Of a stretch of 64,000 nucleotides of DNA, positions 1-9,352 are shown one piece after another. This DNA comes from Apoda limacodes (lineage: Eukaryota; Arthropoda; Insecta; Lepidoptera; Limacodidae). The number at the start of each line of letters is the position of its first letter. The first letter of the stretch is position 1. Both the position numbers and the translations under genes were made by a program. Under the pieces are notes generated by a model. It was not told the DNA's origin. It worked only from the letters and a program-made list of their open reading frames with translations, and did not search any database. The DNA is taken from assembly GCA_946406115.1 (NCBI GenBank), contig OX291555.1, positions 10,248,001 through 10,312,000 of the forward strand, in the 5' to 3' direction.

Positions 1-445
1 ATTGCTCTAGAACTTTGTCAGTCGTCAAACTCAGGTGCGTGAAGAGTCGAGTTACGTCCGTGTCACCGCTATGAGACCTGTATAGGCACGCATAGATACG
101 AGTGTGGCCGCCGTAATCTACGCGCACCCACAATATCGACAGGTCCCTGTCTTCAAGGCTATGAAGGCGGCGACAGCAGATATCCTCCCGGACGAACATA
201 CATACACCGGCACGACTCATAAAATTGTGTTCGAGTTTGTAGCCGGGATAATGAAGGTATGATGTGTCGGCCGGGCAGGATATCTGCGTCTCCGTTAGAA
301 AAAGAATGGTCGGCTGCGCAGTTTCGAGATGGTGGTGGACTGCGTTAAGATTTGCGTGAATACCCCTGATGTTGCAAAAATCCACATTATATGTGGATGG
401 AGTAGCCGCTGTGCAAACTCTTTTCTTTTTCTGTCTTCTGGCCAT
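1..445 (-). CDS. LINE endonuclease ORF, 5' part, runs off left edge
   Basis: On the minus strand an ATG at 445-443 opens a frame that stays free of stops to base 1 (148 codons). The product starts with a basic stretch (MARRQKKKKR), then FCNIRGIHANLNAVHHHLE, then LTETQ, which fits the catalytic-Glu block of an apurinic-type (APE) endonuclease, then SRAGVCMFVREDICCRR and YACLYRSHSGDTD. These are the conserved blocks of the APE domain that opens ORF2 in jockey/R1-like non-LTR retrotransposons of Lepidoptera; the clade is recalled from sequence style, not searched. The endonuclease nicks target DNA to prime reverse transcription. The lack of any stop or frameshift makes this copy look younger than the other LINE pieces here. 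The RT domain would lie outside the window. Confidence 0.85.
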   Translation of the reverse strand, partial: MARRQKKKRVCTAATPSTYNVDFCNIRGIHANLNAVHHHLETAQPTILFLTETQISCPADTSYLHYPGYKLEHNFMSRAGVCMFVREDICCRRLHSLEDRDLSILWVRVDYGGHTRIYACLYRSHSGDTDVTRLFTHLSLTTDKVLEQ

Positions 446-1060
446 AATATATATAAAAAAAAGTTACTAAGACTAAGGATGAGGATTCACTGCACAGACA
501 GCATAGAGGGCAAAGGGTGCGGTTCTAAGACTGCCAAAGCTCGCCACAGATGATACGGTTGCTGGCACGGCGGGCGGAAGGGCCCCTGATCCCCCTCTGT
601 TGTAGTAGCCGGGTCCACTCCGGTCTCCTTCTCCGGCACGACTACCACTTCAGATACTTTACACAGGCTGGCGAATCAGCCTCCCAGGGCGGAGATTAAG
701 TGATCCCTGGGTTCGGGATCCCGTTCAACCTGCGGGCGGCCAGCGGTCAGCCGTTTCATCAGGTCTCCCTGACCGCCGAACCAGCACGCCGCGTCTATGC
801 CGAGTATGACAGCAACAAGCACCGCCGGTCCTCCGCTGTCCGTGCAGCGAATCCTCAAAGAGCTCTGGCAACCTTACTCACCGCCAGGAACACAACACTA
901 CTCAATGTTAGTGTTATTATGGCCGCGGTTTTCTGTAAGGTGGAGGTACTTCCCCAGTTCGGGCCGCTCATTCGAGCAAGTACTCGCTATGCCCTGCTTA
1001 GTTGTTCGGGTGGCTTATTCGAGCGAGTACTTGCAGTGCCCTACCTCTCTTTAAACTTGT
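446..1060. mobile_element. LINE 5' regions in opposed orientation
   Basis: Bases 479-660 lie upstream of the endonuclease ORF and match 21,151-21,310 in the same orientation, so they look like the 5' region of that LINE family on the minus strand. Bases 836-1,060 match 20,930-21,170 as the reverse complement, so the second half reads on the plus strand. Both share the short block GAGGATTCRCTGCACRG. The unit is therefore two LINE 5' ends lying head to head. Open frames on the plus strand here (for example 700-1,101) are not genes; the same block recurs at 21 kb. Confidence 0.6.
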
Positions 1061-1559
1061 TTAACGGATACCAGATAACGGATACAAATAAGTACTTATA
1101 AACTTATTTTTTTGTAAAAACAAATACATATTACACATAGAAAACACCCAAACTGAAGACAAACACAACTGAGTTCAAAATGATACCCAGGTTCGTCAGT
1201 TTCGGTCTGTATGTTGGTCTAGTCAACGACTAATAATAAAAACCGATCAAATGTAAGTCGGGCACGTGCATTCTGTGGTGGTACAGAAATCTCGGTACGC
1301 GAGTCCAACTCACACTTGCCTGGTTTATATATTTAAGCACCACTAACCTGGCAGAGGCAAATCCAGTACTGTGTGGTACTGAGGCAGATTATTTGGTCCT
1401 GAACCCACCTGCAAACATACAAAATCAATTCAAAAATCATCGACGCCATTTAAATGTCACTGAATAAAATGTTAAGACACGTCATGCATATATACTACAG
1501 ATATTGAAATATTTAATTTGTGTTGACTAAAACAAAACTGCTACAACTTGTAGCAGGTA
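1061..1559. other. no gene seen; AT-rich, repeat edge
   Basis: There is no coding exon I can support. Around 1,290-1,320 a short stretch (CGAGTCCAACTCACACTTG) matches the end of a widespread lepidopteran repeat also seen at 15.27, 40.84, 41.92, 46.25 and 58.76 kb. The stretch lies inside the RhoGAP transcription unit if that gene continues past the left edge. Confidence 0.5.
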
Positions 1560-1935
1560 TTTGCACCTACGTGTATGTTATTTTTAACAACGAGTGTTTG
1601 TATGAAAATGTATAGTGTACGAGTGTTGGTTACACCTAAGTGTGTGTTTGTTTACACATCAGTGTTTTTTTGATTGCACGTAAGTGTTCCTTTTTGTTTG
1701 CAACTAACTGTGTGTTAGTTTACACCTACGTGTGTATCTGTTTATACCTAAGTTTGTGTTATTTGCAATTATGTGCATCTCGTTTGCACGTACATACTTT
1801 TTGTAAGAATTCAGTTAGTCATACGAGTGAGTTGATAGCACCTACGTTTGAATCTGTAAGTAATTTTTGCACCCACGAATACGTAGGTGCACTATATCTA
1901 CGTGTGTATTGTCCGCCTCAACTTAGGTGTAGTAT
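1560..1935. repeat. degenerate 22-23 bp minisatellite
   Basis: A unit close to TTTACACCTAAGTGTGTGTT recurs with drift. Recognisable units begin near 1,560, 1,628, 1,651, 1,672, 1,699, 1,721, 1,743 and 1,766, so the central ones are 21-27 bases apart; looser copies follow near 1,837 and 1,866. Core variants are ACACCTACGTGT, ACACCTAAGTGT and GCACGTAAGTGT. The array ends about 35 bases short of the donor of the last RhoGAP exon visible (1,969-2,110), so it would sit in the intron just after it. The drift means it is old. Confidence 0.65.
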
Positions 1936-1968
1936 GTTACACGGTGAAATTATTGAGTTGGGTCTCAC

Positions 1969-2110
1969 CTCTATGTACTTAGGTCTCAGATGACCAGAGG
2001 GTCTTAGCTGGGTGTGTACGGCGGCCGCGATGGCGCCCGACGCCGGAGGTAGCCTCGGACTGTGAATCGCTGGAACTGAAGATTTTCCTCTACGTCTTGC
2101 TTCTTCCAAA
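1969..2110 (-). CDS. RhoGAP gene, probable C-terminal exon (LEEARRR...KYIE)
   Basis: Acceptor TTTTTCTCAG ends at 2,111 and donor GAG|GTGAGA begins at 1,968. After one base completing a codon, the frame reads LEEARRRGKSSVPAIHSPR, a Pro/Ala-rich stretch, then HLRPKYIE. ARHGAP32/33 proteins have a TLEEAQAR motif just after the GAP domain and later NKYIEV; both land in order here, so the exon fits the same gene. It needs two bases from the exon before, which 2,645-2,690 supplies. The next exon (expected to start V-G-E-G) was not found to the left. Confidence 0.7.
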
Positions 2111-2644
2111 CTGAGAAAAATAAAATAATGTATTTGAAGTATTAAAAGTAAGGTCGAAGTTGTGGAAACTTTATATGAAACGAATCTAACTCGAATGAGA
2201 CATAGAGACCGGAGAGATAAAAAGCCCGACCAGTATGAAGGGTTCCGTAGTACGAGAATTGTTGTAAATATCTGTTTTTGTTTAGGCCATGCCTGCTGAA
2301 TCAGCATAAAATTACCTTAACAACTTGGTGGGTGGATTGAGAGGCAAGCTCTTAGGTCTTCGGCAAGCTTCGTGTCCTCGAAGTTCGATTTCAGACTCGC
2401 AACGATCCTGAAATTAATAATCAATAATTTGTCAAACTTTATTTTCAGATACAATATTACTGGTTCCAAAATGATAGTCATTAGTCGTTTGCCTAACTTT
2501 ATAACCACGAAAGTGAAGGCTTACTGTGGCAGCTAATGTAGTAATAGACTAATTAGTGGGATCGACTAAATCACCTATTGCTTTGTTTATTCAGAGATCC
2601 GTGAATCAAAAACTGATACCTTATGTTTAATTAGTTTGACTTAC

Positions 2645-2690
2645 CTGGTGGCCGCCTTTCTCGACGGTAAAAGGTGACTGTCCGTATGTC
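2645..2690 (-). CDS. RhoGAP gene, candidate small exon
   Basis: Acceptor GACTGACGATAG and an excellent donor CACCAG|GTAAGT bound 46 bases. Read with one base carried in and two carried out, it gives HTDSHLLPSRKAAT and continues in frame into the LEEARRR exon. It needs one base carried in, but the exon at 3,924-4,010 ends on a codon boundary, so another small exon must lie between (or the acceptor differs). An alternative acceptor at 2,713 would give a 69-base exon in phase with 3,924 but out of phase with the LEEARRR exon. Confidence 0.45.
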
Positions 2691-3029
2691 CTATCGTCAG
2701 TCGTCGTCAGGGCCTAGCTTGCATATAGGGAAATTTTACTTTAAGAGATATCAAACAAAAGGGGGATAGATAAGAAATTAACCAAAAATTATGTCGTAGT
2801 CACCGTGACGTTGCCGCCAGCCGCCGCAGCCTAAATCCGAATCAAACCGGTCAATTGGAGTCAGTTTATAACTAATTTTGATCAGATTTTTTGAAATAAT
2901 CATTTTAAGTGCATCTTTATAGAGTCTTTAAAAAGTTGTGTTTTACTTTTAAGTTACCTATATGCCTTTTTTTTGGTACACTAAAAAAATCGTTGATCCC
3001 AAAAAAATCGTTGGTCTCAAATTCACAAG

Positions 3030-3440
3030 CCGTATCGATCCATTAAGTCTGGGGAGAGACTTTGCCTCCCTGTGTGTGTTCTACCGCTTGTATAGTAGGA
3101 TGTGTTCTGAGGAATAGCCCGCGGCTACTTTCTACCATCGCTCGCTATTGGCAGGTAATTTATCCTCACACCTTGGAATCTAAATGGTCACGTACAGTGT
3201 GGTTTTTAAGAAACTCACCTGTGAACGCTTAGGTTGTGGAATGACCTCAGAGGTTTTCTCTGAGGACTACAGTATGGTGTTCTGAAAGAAGTTATTAGAT
3301 ATTTGAAGGGCCGGCAACGCGCGAGTGATGCCTCAGGTGTTGCAAGTGTCTATAGGCTGCGATTACCGCTTACCATCAGGCGGACCGTAAGCTTGTTTGC
3401 CACCTTAGTGGTATTAAAAAAAAAAAAAAAAAAAAAACGC
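3030..3440 (+). mobile_element. LINE 3' end fragment
   Basis: A 5'-truncated copy of the LINE family whose 3' end recurs in the window. Bases 3,058-3,110 match 21,716-21,765. The part from 3,270 reads like the C terminus of the LINE ORF (FLKGRQRASDA...), ends in the tail GGCGGACCGTAAGCTTGTTT and TTGCCACCTTAGTGG, and finishes in a run of As at 3,416-3,437. It lies in a RhoGAP intron on the opposite strand. Confidence 0.75.
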
Positions 3441-3923
3441 AAATGGCTTAAAGTATGCCTATAAAAATTTCAAGAGTTCTCTTGATTTCTCCAGGATCCA
3501 ATCAATATGGATATACCTGGGACCTGATAGTCATGGGGCCATGGGTATCCATTTCTTGTATACCAAAACCTTCTTCAGAATGTAGTAAATACTTTTCTGA
3601 AAACCGCATCAAAATCGGTTTAGCCAAAGATAAAGATAATCGCGGACAAACAAACTGAGAAACTTCTTTTTTTTTGAAGTCGGTAAAAAAGAAACTGGTT
3701 TTAGAATGGCTACATCGCCCAATCCAGGTATACGTTTTAACTATTAAGTTGATTTTGTTCGCGGTCAACACCAACAGTATAGTTAAATAGAAATATTTTA
3801 AAGTACTGAGCTAAAATGTAATTTTTTACTACGGAGGATTTCATAAAAAATTTTACATAACAATTAGAGCTTAATGCCTTCGCAATTTGTGTACAAGACA
3901 GAAAAATTAATAAAAAAAATTAC
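3441..3923. other. intron, no exon seen
   Basis: Intronic AT-rich sequence. Bases 3,455-3,660 hold a short plus-strand open frame (including PKPSSECSKYFSENRIKIG) that I take for transposon debris. The missing small RhoGAP exon should lie in this stretch or between 2,714 and 3,030; I could not identify it. Confidence 0.4.
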
Positions 3924-4010
3924 CTGATCAAGAGAGTCCGGTCCAGAATCTCCTTGTTCCTCGGCGAACAGTTCCTCCGCGTAGCAAATGAGGAATTCCG
4001 TCACTACCGC
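3924..4010 (-). CDS. RhoGAP exon: end of GAP domain
   Basis: Acceptor TGTATTACAG, donor GATCAG|GTAATT, 87 bases, phase 0 to 0. The product AVVTEFLICYAEELFAEE, followed by QGDSGPDSLDQ, matches the last helix of the RhoGAP domain (VVVEFIL...VDVLF in ARHGAP32). It follows the exon ending GVAVQ without a phase change. Confidence 0.92.
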
Positions 4011-4234
4011 CTGTAATACACGATAAAAAAACATACATCAAAAAGCTCACATTTATTTCTCATATAATTCACATACTTCCACTAGTTAGGATCTCGGCAC
4101 ACTTATTTTGCTGCTATGGCAAATGTCCTTTGATGTGAAGGAATGACAAACAAATCAACAAACTCACAAAATTAGTATGGATTTATGAGTTAAACAGATA
4201 TTTTTAACAACTTTTAGGTCACAAATAGGTGAAT

Positions 4235-4320
4235 AAGGCTACGGTGACCGCGCTAACATAACATTACATCAGGCGAGCCGTAAGCTCGTTTGCAACCTTA
4301 GAGGTATTACAAAAAAAAAC
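4235..4320 (+). mobile_element. LINE 3' tail scrap
   Basis: About 85 bases matching the very 3' end of the LINE family at 3.0 kb: GGCTACGGTGACCGC, then CATCAGGCGAGCCGTAAGCT, then a short A run. Intronic. Confidence 0.55.
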
Positions 4321-4464
4321 CAGTCAAGAAACTCAGTATGCACTTAAGAAAAATATATATAAACTACTTTGTAGTCAAGACGGAGATTGGTGAAGTTATT
4401 TCCATGTGCTATCCACAGCAGTGACCACTATCAACAAGCTATATAAAAATTAAAAAACAAATAC

Positions 4465-4615
4465 CTGTACAGCGACCCCTTGCAACGCGTGCTGTGGTCT
4501 CGGCGACCTCAAAAGATTTGGCGCCCACACTATGGCCATGTTTCGCGCCGTCATTCCCGTGGTCTCTCCCAGCAGCGATATTCGTCGGAGGTGACGCATC
4601 AGGTATGCTAGTGTC
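4465..4615 (-). CDS. RhoGAP exon: GAP domain, APNLLR block
   Basis: Acceptor TTGTTGCGCAG, donor GTACAG|GTATTT, 151 bases. After one base completing an Arg codon it reads TLAYLMRHLRRISLL, then MTARNMAIVWAPNLLRS. This is the RhoGAP block with the conserved Asn of APNLL that contacts the GTPase. The stretch RPQHALQGVAVQ replaces the usual acidic loop. Confidence 0.95.
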
Positions 4616-5021
4616 CTGCGCAACAAATAATAAATAAAACGAGTTTATTGGCAATACAATGCCAATCTACACTATAATATACTATAATACTCGGTTTGAA
4701 TAAAAAATGGCGAAGAATAAGAAATAGCTTGAAGCCCAAAGATGAGAAATAAAAAAAAACAATTCCAAGTGTTATTACAAGTTTATACATACTAAATAGC
4801 ATGAAAGTTTGCTATAGTTCATTCACGTGAATTTGGTTAAAAGTGATTCCTACCTGCCTGGAGTTTTTTTAATTTTCTGGGATGAAAAGTAGCCTATGTC
4901 CTTCTCCCATTTCTTCAACTATCCATGTGTTAAATTTCAGATAAAGATGCTTCGTTGAGGAAAGACAAACAAATAACCTCAATATTATGCAATTAAAAAC
5001 ATTCAGTCATTCGTTTATCAC
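4616..5021. other. RhoGAP intron with repeat scrap
   Basis: No exon. Bases 4,865-4,985 (GGATGAAAAGTAGCCTATGT and neighbours) resemble the internal part of the dispersed element seen complete at 60.74-61.28 kb. Confidence 0.45.
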
Positions 5022-5153
5022 CTGTAGTGAGGCGGGGGCAGTTTCACGACCGTGTCTCTTACGGCACGCAGACGCGCTGCCTCATCTGGTGCTTGGACAG
5101 CGCTAACGAAGCTCTCGTACAACTGATACGTGCATAGAGGGTTTGGTAGTTCA
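5022..5153 (-). CDS. RhoGAP exon: ELPNPL block
   Basis: Acceptor GTTTGCAG, donor CTACAG|GTGATA, 132 bases. It reads ELPNPLCTYQLYESFVSAV, then DEAARLRAVRDTVVKLPPPHY. This is the conserved LPxPL-TYQLY helix and LPPPHYRTL turn of ARHGAP32-type RhoGAP domains. The first base completes the Arg of YFR from 6,845-7,043. Confidence 0.95.
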
Positions 5154-6575
5154 CTGCAAACAAAAAAAAATAGTCAAACTGACACCAATGATTATTTTAA
5201 GAACAAGACCCTTTTTTCGGTTCTGCTGTAATATTAAAGTGTTAGCGTATAATTTATAAGAGAGTTATAAGTGTAATAACACCTTTATATCTTCGATTTT
5301 GGCGCAAAATTTAGCAGGTAAAGCCAGTATAGACCCTTTATAGTGGTTCTATATAACCTTTAGTAGAAGTGTATAACAGGTGTTATAAGATCGTCAGTTT
5401 TCCTCTCGAACCTTTATTGCACCTTTATTGGACTTTATTGAAACTTTTAGTTATATAAAATATCTATAATGGTATCAAATAGAACTTGGATCCGTATTTT
5501 GATACCGTATTACTAATTTGGGTCAAAAGTAGATAGTAAAAACTTCTAAAGTCATAAAATTATATTAATTTATAAATATTAAATAAATGTTACTGTATAT
5601 CTACGGCCATTGCAAAATTTTCATTACGTTCTTGAAGTGTAATATTAATTATTAGTGCGCTTGCAATGGTGTTATTAAAGAATTATTATTTGTTTTACTT
5701 ACACGGTGTAAGTTACACCATAATCCTTATATCAGGCTCGTACAAAACTTCTATAACTATTTAACCTATCATTGTCTTTCGTATTACAGGCGTAACCTGT
5801 ATGTAAGTTATACAACGCATGTAGTGTTTGGTGTTACTACACTCTTAATTAACTCCGTTGCAGAACCAATGACGATAATGAAGTTGAAGAACAGCCCTAT
5901 GATATATAAGCAACTCTGATATAGCAGATTTATAGCAATAAGAATTGTAGGGAGTTAATGAAGATCTTCCAACAGCTTTTGACACTGCAGGACGAAACAA
6001 GCTTATATATAAGCGTCCGCTGCTGCTACACTAACTGAAAAGAATATTTAACTTCTTTTTTACAGTTCTAACACAACCTATAGAGCTAAACTTATTTCAT
6101 AAGTGAACTGTATAACTTTTAGTGACAAGCGAATCCATTATAAATCAATAGTATTACTCTAAGCTTCAAAATTACCTGTAACCAACGCTAAATTGTTTGT
6201 TGGGCAATACCTAATCGAAATACATTTCTTATATCAAATTACAGTGGTATCAATCAGACAACCAAGACCACCAGCAGCATATCTGGAGCTTGATACTCAA
6301 GTATGACCGATGATTAGTTGATTGTGGGACATTAATAATTTTGATTAGTTAAGACAACTTGTCTTGGCAAACGTAGTGTGGGACGTCTCCCAGCCAGATG
6401 GCACACTCGACGATATGCGCAAAATTACTGGGCACAAGTACTGTTTAGCTGAGCATTCGTTAGACGGGGGTCCCGACAAGCCTATATTTTCACATATGGC
6501 TTGTCGGTCACTATCCAGGCAGTCATCTGTTTAGTCGCAGCACCATGACTCTGTGGACGTAATCAGATTTATAAA
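5154..6575. other. long RhoGAP intron, unclassified AT-rich repeat
   Basis: No exon is visible in 1.4 kb. Bases 5,230-6,180 carry many TTATAAC / CCTTTAT variants and a short inverted pair (GGCCATTGCAA near 5,605, TTGCAATGGTG near 5,661). It looks like an old mobile element, but I see no transposase or clear terminal repeats. Confidence 0.4.
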
Positions 6576-6835
6576 GAGCTTTTTTTTTTGAACTGACTGT
6601 GCAGTTGGCTGATGCAGCCATTACTGCTCCACCGGGCTTTTGGGACAAGACTCTGAAGGAGTCCCAGCCCATATAGCGCCCAACGCTCAAGGGCTCCCTG
6701 CGGGGGGATCCTTGACTTGGGTTGTCGCTCTTGGGGTCGACCTTTCGACCAGCGTGAGCCTCGAACCCGAAGGTGAGTCAGCGCCAGGAGGGAAGTTACC
6801 CGTTACGCGGTTGCGATTGCGAGTGAGTGGGAGCT
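6576..6835 (-). mobile_element. LINE 3' end inserted at a RhoGAP splice donor
   Basis: A poly-T run (6,580-6,590) marks the 3' end of a minus-strand insertion. The following 240 bases match 33,770-34,020 (shared GCAGCCATTACTGCTYCACC and GCGCCCAACGCTCAAGGGCT). Similarity stops near 6,831. GAGCT occurs on both sides (6,576-6,580 and 6,831-6,835) and is the likely target duplication. The insertion junction is only 9-13 bases from the GT donor at 6,844-6,843. Confidence 0.8.
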
Positions 6836-6844
6836 GGAACTGAC

Positions 6845-7043
6845 CGGAAGTACATCTTGAGCAGGCTGGGCACGGCGTGCGGGTCGCGCGTCACGTCTGG
6901 CGCGTTGAGCGCGGGCCGTCCGCCCGAGTCGAACGAGGCGCGCAGACGCTGCGTCAGACCCGACCCGCCCGACAGACGGTACACGCCATCCACCGCACCA
7001 CGATCCTCTATCGCCTTTGCGCAATCCGCGAGGACCAGTGGCA
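6845..7043 (-). CDS. RhoGAP exon: catalytic arginine finger
   Basis: Acceptor CATTGCTTGCAG, donor TTCCG|GTCAGT, 199 bases. It reads PLVLADCAKAIEDRGAVDG, then VYRLSGGSGLTQRLRASFDS, then DPHAVPSLLKMYFR. The Arg of VYRLSG is the arginine finger that speeds GTP hydrolysis in RhoGAP domains, and LLKMYFR matches the usual SLLKLYFR helix. This exon is far GC-richer than its flanks. A LINE sits just downstream of the donor, leaving the donor itself intact. Confidence 0.96.
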
Positions 7044-7356
7044 CTGCAAGCAATGTTTCATATCAATATTGGTAAACTCTATTATATATAAATATCATGC
7101 TCTATAGAAAATATTTTAATTTTGGCGAGTCGCCATATTCAGGTCCTAAAATGGATGATTTAAGAAAAAGCAGACATTACGGTTTTAATTACATTTTCGT
7201 TGTATATGGCTATAGCGTAAAGTTATATAGCCTATAACCTTCATCAATAAATGGGCTATTTAACACAAAAACTATATATTAGTATAGATAAAAACAATAC
7301 TCCATCTTGGACTTTCCACCAAATCAATTTCTATATCTTTAAAGTCAATTACTCAC

Positions 7357-7535
7357 CATCATGGCCACAATTAAGCAGATGCTCTCCCAAATCACATCCA
7401 AAAACTCTCTCCTTCAATATGCCCTGCTGCTTCAGGCTCCTTCGCGAAGGTCTGGAGAGGATGAAACTTCGGAATAGAGAGATGAGCTTCCCATGTTTGC
7501 GGAGAACTGGTTTTATTGTAGCCACGGCAACAGAG
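7357..7535 (-). CDS. RhoGAP exon: linker between SH3 and GAP domains
   Basis: Acceptor CCTTTACAG, donor CATGATG|GTGAGT, 179 bases. It reads SVAVATIKPVLRKHGKLIS, then RPSRRSLKQQGILKERVFGC, then DLGEHLLNCGHD. ARHGAP32/33 have an almost identical linker (KHGKLI...LKQRGILKERVFGCDLGEHLLN), which is the strongest single family assignment in the gene. Clean phase 1/1 on both sides. Confidence 0.97.
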
Positions 7536-7699
7536 CTGTAAAGGAAAAATATTTTTCACCTCGCCAGCACGAAAAGGAAAGTTTTGCTGTCCAAATTCAG
7601 TAAGCAAAATCGAATTTTGCTCACTAGTGAGGCAAAGTAATTCACTGTTCGAACATTGACTTTTGGAATTAAATCCCTCGCTATGCTGAGTAGTCTATA

Positions 7700-8035
7700 T
7701 TTAATATACAAATTTTACCTTCCAATAAAATTCTTATTATGTTTCCATAGACGTCCGAAATCCATTATGAGAGTACATCGTCAACTTTCTGTCGCAGGCC
7801 GCTAGATGTCGCTGTTTTCCGTCACGTGACCTCCGCCGACAGCGCCGGAAGTAGATAAACCTACTTTCTGTTAACCCTATTTAATTTTTTACCTAATATA
7901 AGCCGCCATGTTATTTTGTCATTATTCGGCTCATAATGATGTTGACCACCAGGAAGACATTACCTGGACTTCGGACGTCTATGGAAACATGATAAGAATT
8001 TATTGGAAGGTAAAATTTGTATATTATGTGTTCCG
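7700..8035. mobile_element. fold-back (MITE-like) element in RhoGAP intron
   Basis: Two long inverted arms: 7,700-7,770 (AATTTTACCTTCCAATAAAA, TTCCATAGACGTCCGAA) and, as the reverse complement, 7,968-8,030 (TTCGGACGTCTATGGAAAC, TTATTGGAAGGTAAAATTT). A further copy of the tip (GACGTCCGAAGTCCATTATG) follows at 8,040-8,059. The loop carries GTCACGTGAC at 7,821-7,830. No coding capacity. Confidence 0.75.
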
Positions 8036-8059
8036 TTTGACGTCCGAAGTCCATTATGA

Positions 8060-8775
8060 GAGACTTGTTTGTTACCTCCTGATGGATTATATAGTTAATA
8101 CGCAACAATGTGATTAAGAAATGTATTTAGAAGTATATATAAATACTTAGTATAGTTAGAAATTGCTATTGGTAACAAGGTATTAAAGTATTAAACACTT
8201 GGTTTGACCTGATAAAAATATATTATTACTTATTTAAAGGATGATCACCTACGATAAAGAGTTAAAACTATTTTGCAGTCAAGAAATTATTTGTAACTAC
8301 TCTGAGACATTCAGTTATGTGTCAAAGAAGCATAAAAACACTTAAAATTTGCTCCAAATAGTATTGAAAGAAAGATATATTTCATTACATGCCTTATTTG
8401 CATTAAGCTTGTTATATTCATGATGCCAATTTTGTTAGGTATGATTTTATTTATTATTTGGGTAATTTTCTACACGGTAATGTAAAGTTACTACAGATCT
8501 ATACTACCCAGTGAAATTCTTATTCCGCTTCAGCTTCAGATAATATTACTAATTGCGTGACTAACAAAGAAGATAAGTATATCTGTCCTGGGTCTTTTAA
8601 TTTACAATTTTATTACTTTAAAACTGGTAATTGACGACGTATCAGAGCATATAAACCTTAGTCCAGTTACACTGCTATCAGAAGTAGGGTCACGCAAGAC
8701 TAAAGTGGTTGGTAAATAAAGACTGGCCCCCCATTTTGTAATGTTACATTATAAAATTTTGATATAAACACTTAC
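8060..8775. other. RhoGAP intron, dispersed-repeat scrap
   Basis: No exon. Bases 8,640-8,745 share CAGAAGTAG...ACTAAAGTGGTTGGTAAA with 22,258-22,317, so they belong to the dispersed family described at 22.2 kb. Confidence 0.45.
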
Positions 8776-8902
8776 CCGACGATAGGTGGCGGTTGCGTCA
8801 TATGTCTGGGTACTTTATCACCAATAACCGCAACACAGTGGTGTGGAAAGAACCCCACGCGAAACCCACGTTTTCCTCGCCACCATGTTGATTCTTGAGG
8901 TC
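8776..8902 (-). CDS. RhoGAP gene exon: SH3 second half
   Basis: Acceptor GATCATCAG, donor GTCGG|GTAAGT, 127 bases. It reads PQESTWWRGKRGFRVGFFP, then HHCVAVIGDKVPRHMTQPPP. The WW, G-FFP and V residues are the canonical SH3 ligand-groove motifs, as in STWWRGK-GFQVGLFP of ARHGAP32. Confidence 0.95.
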
Positions 8903-9294
8903 CTGATGATCAAATACGAATATTTTAATTTAATTTTGATTATCTACAATTGAAATTATTTGAATCAGGGATGTAACAATACCGATACCGATCTCGATAT
9001 ATCGGTGACGCCGATTATTACTATTTTAGAGTTTTTATGTTTGGTTGAATACTGATTTGGTTGATGCCAACAAACTTTTCTACAGCAGGCCAAGTAAAGA
9101 ACGAATAATAATTAAAATATGCTTTAAGAAATGAACCTTAATTTTGGTGAATAATAAAAATATTAAAATTTAGTTTTTAATTTTAAGTTTAATTTATTGT
9201 TTTTGATTTAAACGCATTGGTGTCGGTAACGCTGATTTTTTACCACAATATAAATCTCTTGTTTTCTACCTTATTGTTATAAAAAAAAACTTAC

Positions 9295-9352
9295 CCGGCA
9301 TGTCGATGATGGATATCATGTCTCCAACTTCAAAACTAATTTCATCGCGAGC
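9295..9352 (-). CDS. RhoGAP gene exon: SH3 first half
   Basis: Acceptor TTTTGCAG, donor GCCGG|GTAAGT, 58 bases. It reads ARDEISFEVGDMISIIDMP, the RT-loop/diverging-turn region (DE-L--EVGD-VSVIDMPP in ARHGAP32). Joins both neighbours in phase. Confidence 0.94.

Noticed and set aside
700..1101. 133-codon plus-strand open frame
   Set aside because: It reads a LINE 5' region that recurs inverted at 21 kb; no splice or codon support.
1560..1935. Regularly spaced repeats that could suggest a CRISPR array
   Set aside because: The units drift heavily, are contiguous rather than separated by unique spacers, and the window is animal nuclear DNA.
2713..2823. Alternative RhoGAP exon borders (acceptor at 2,713; frame AAAAGGNVTV at 2,823)
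   Set aside because: They join 3,924 in phase but cannot continue in phase into the LEEARRR exon; kept only as possibilities.
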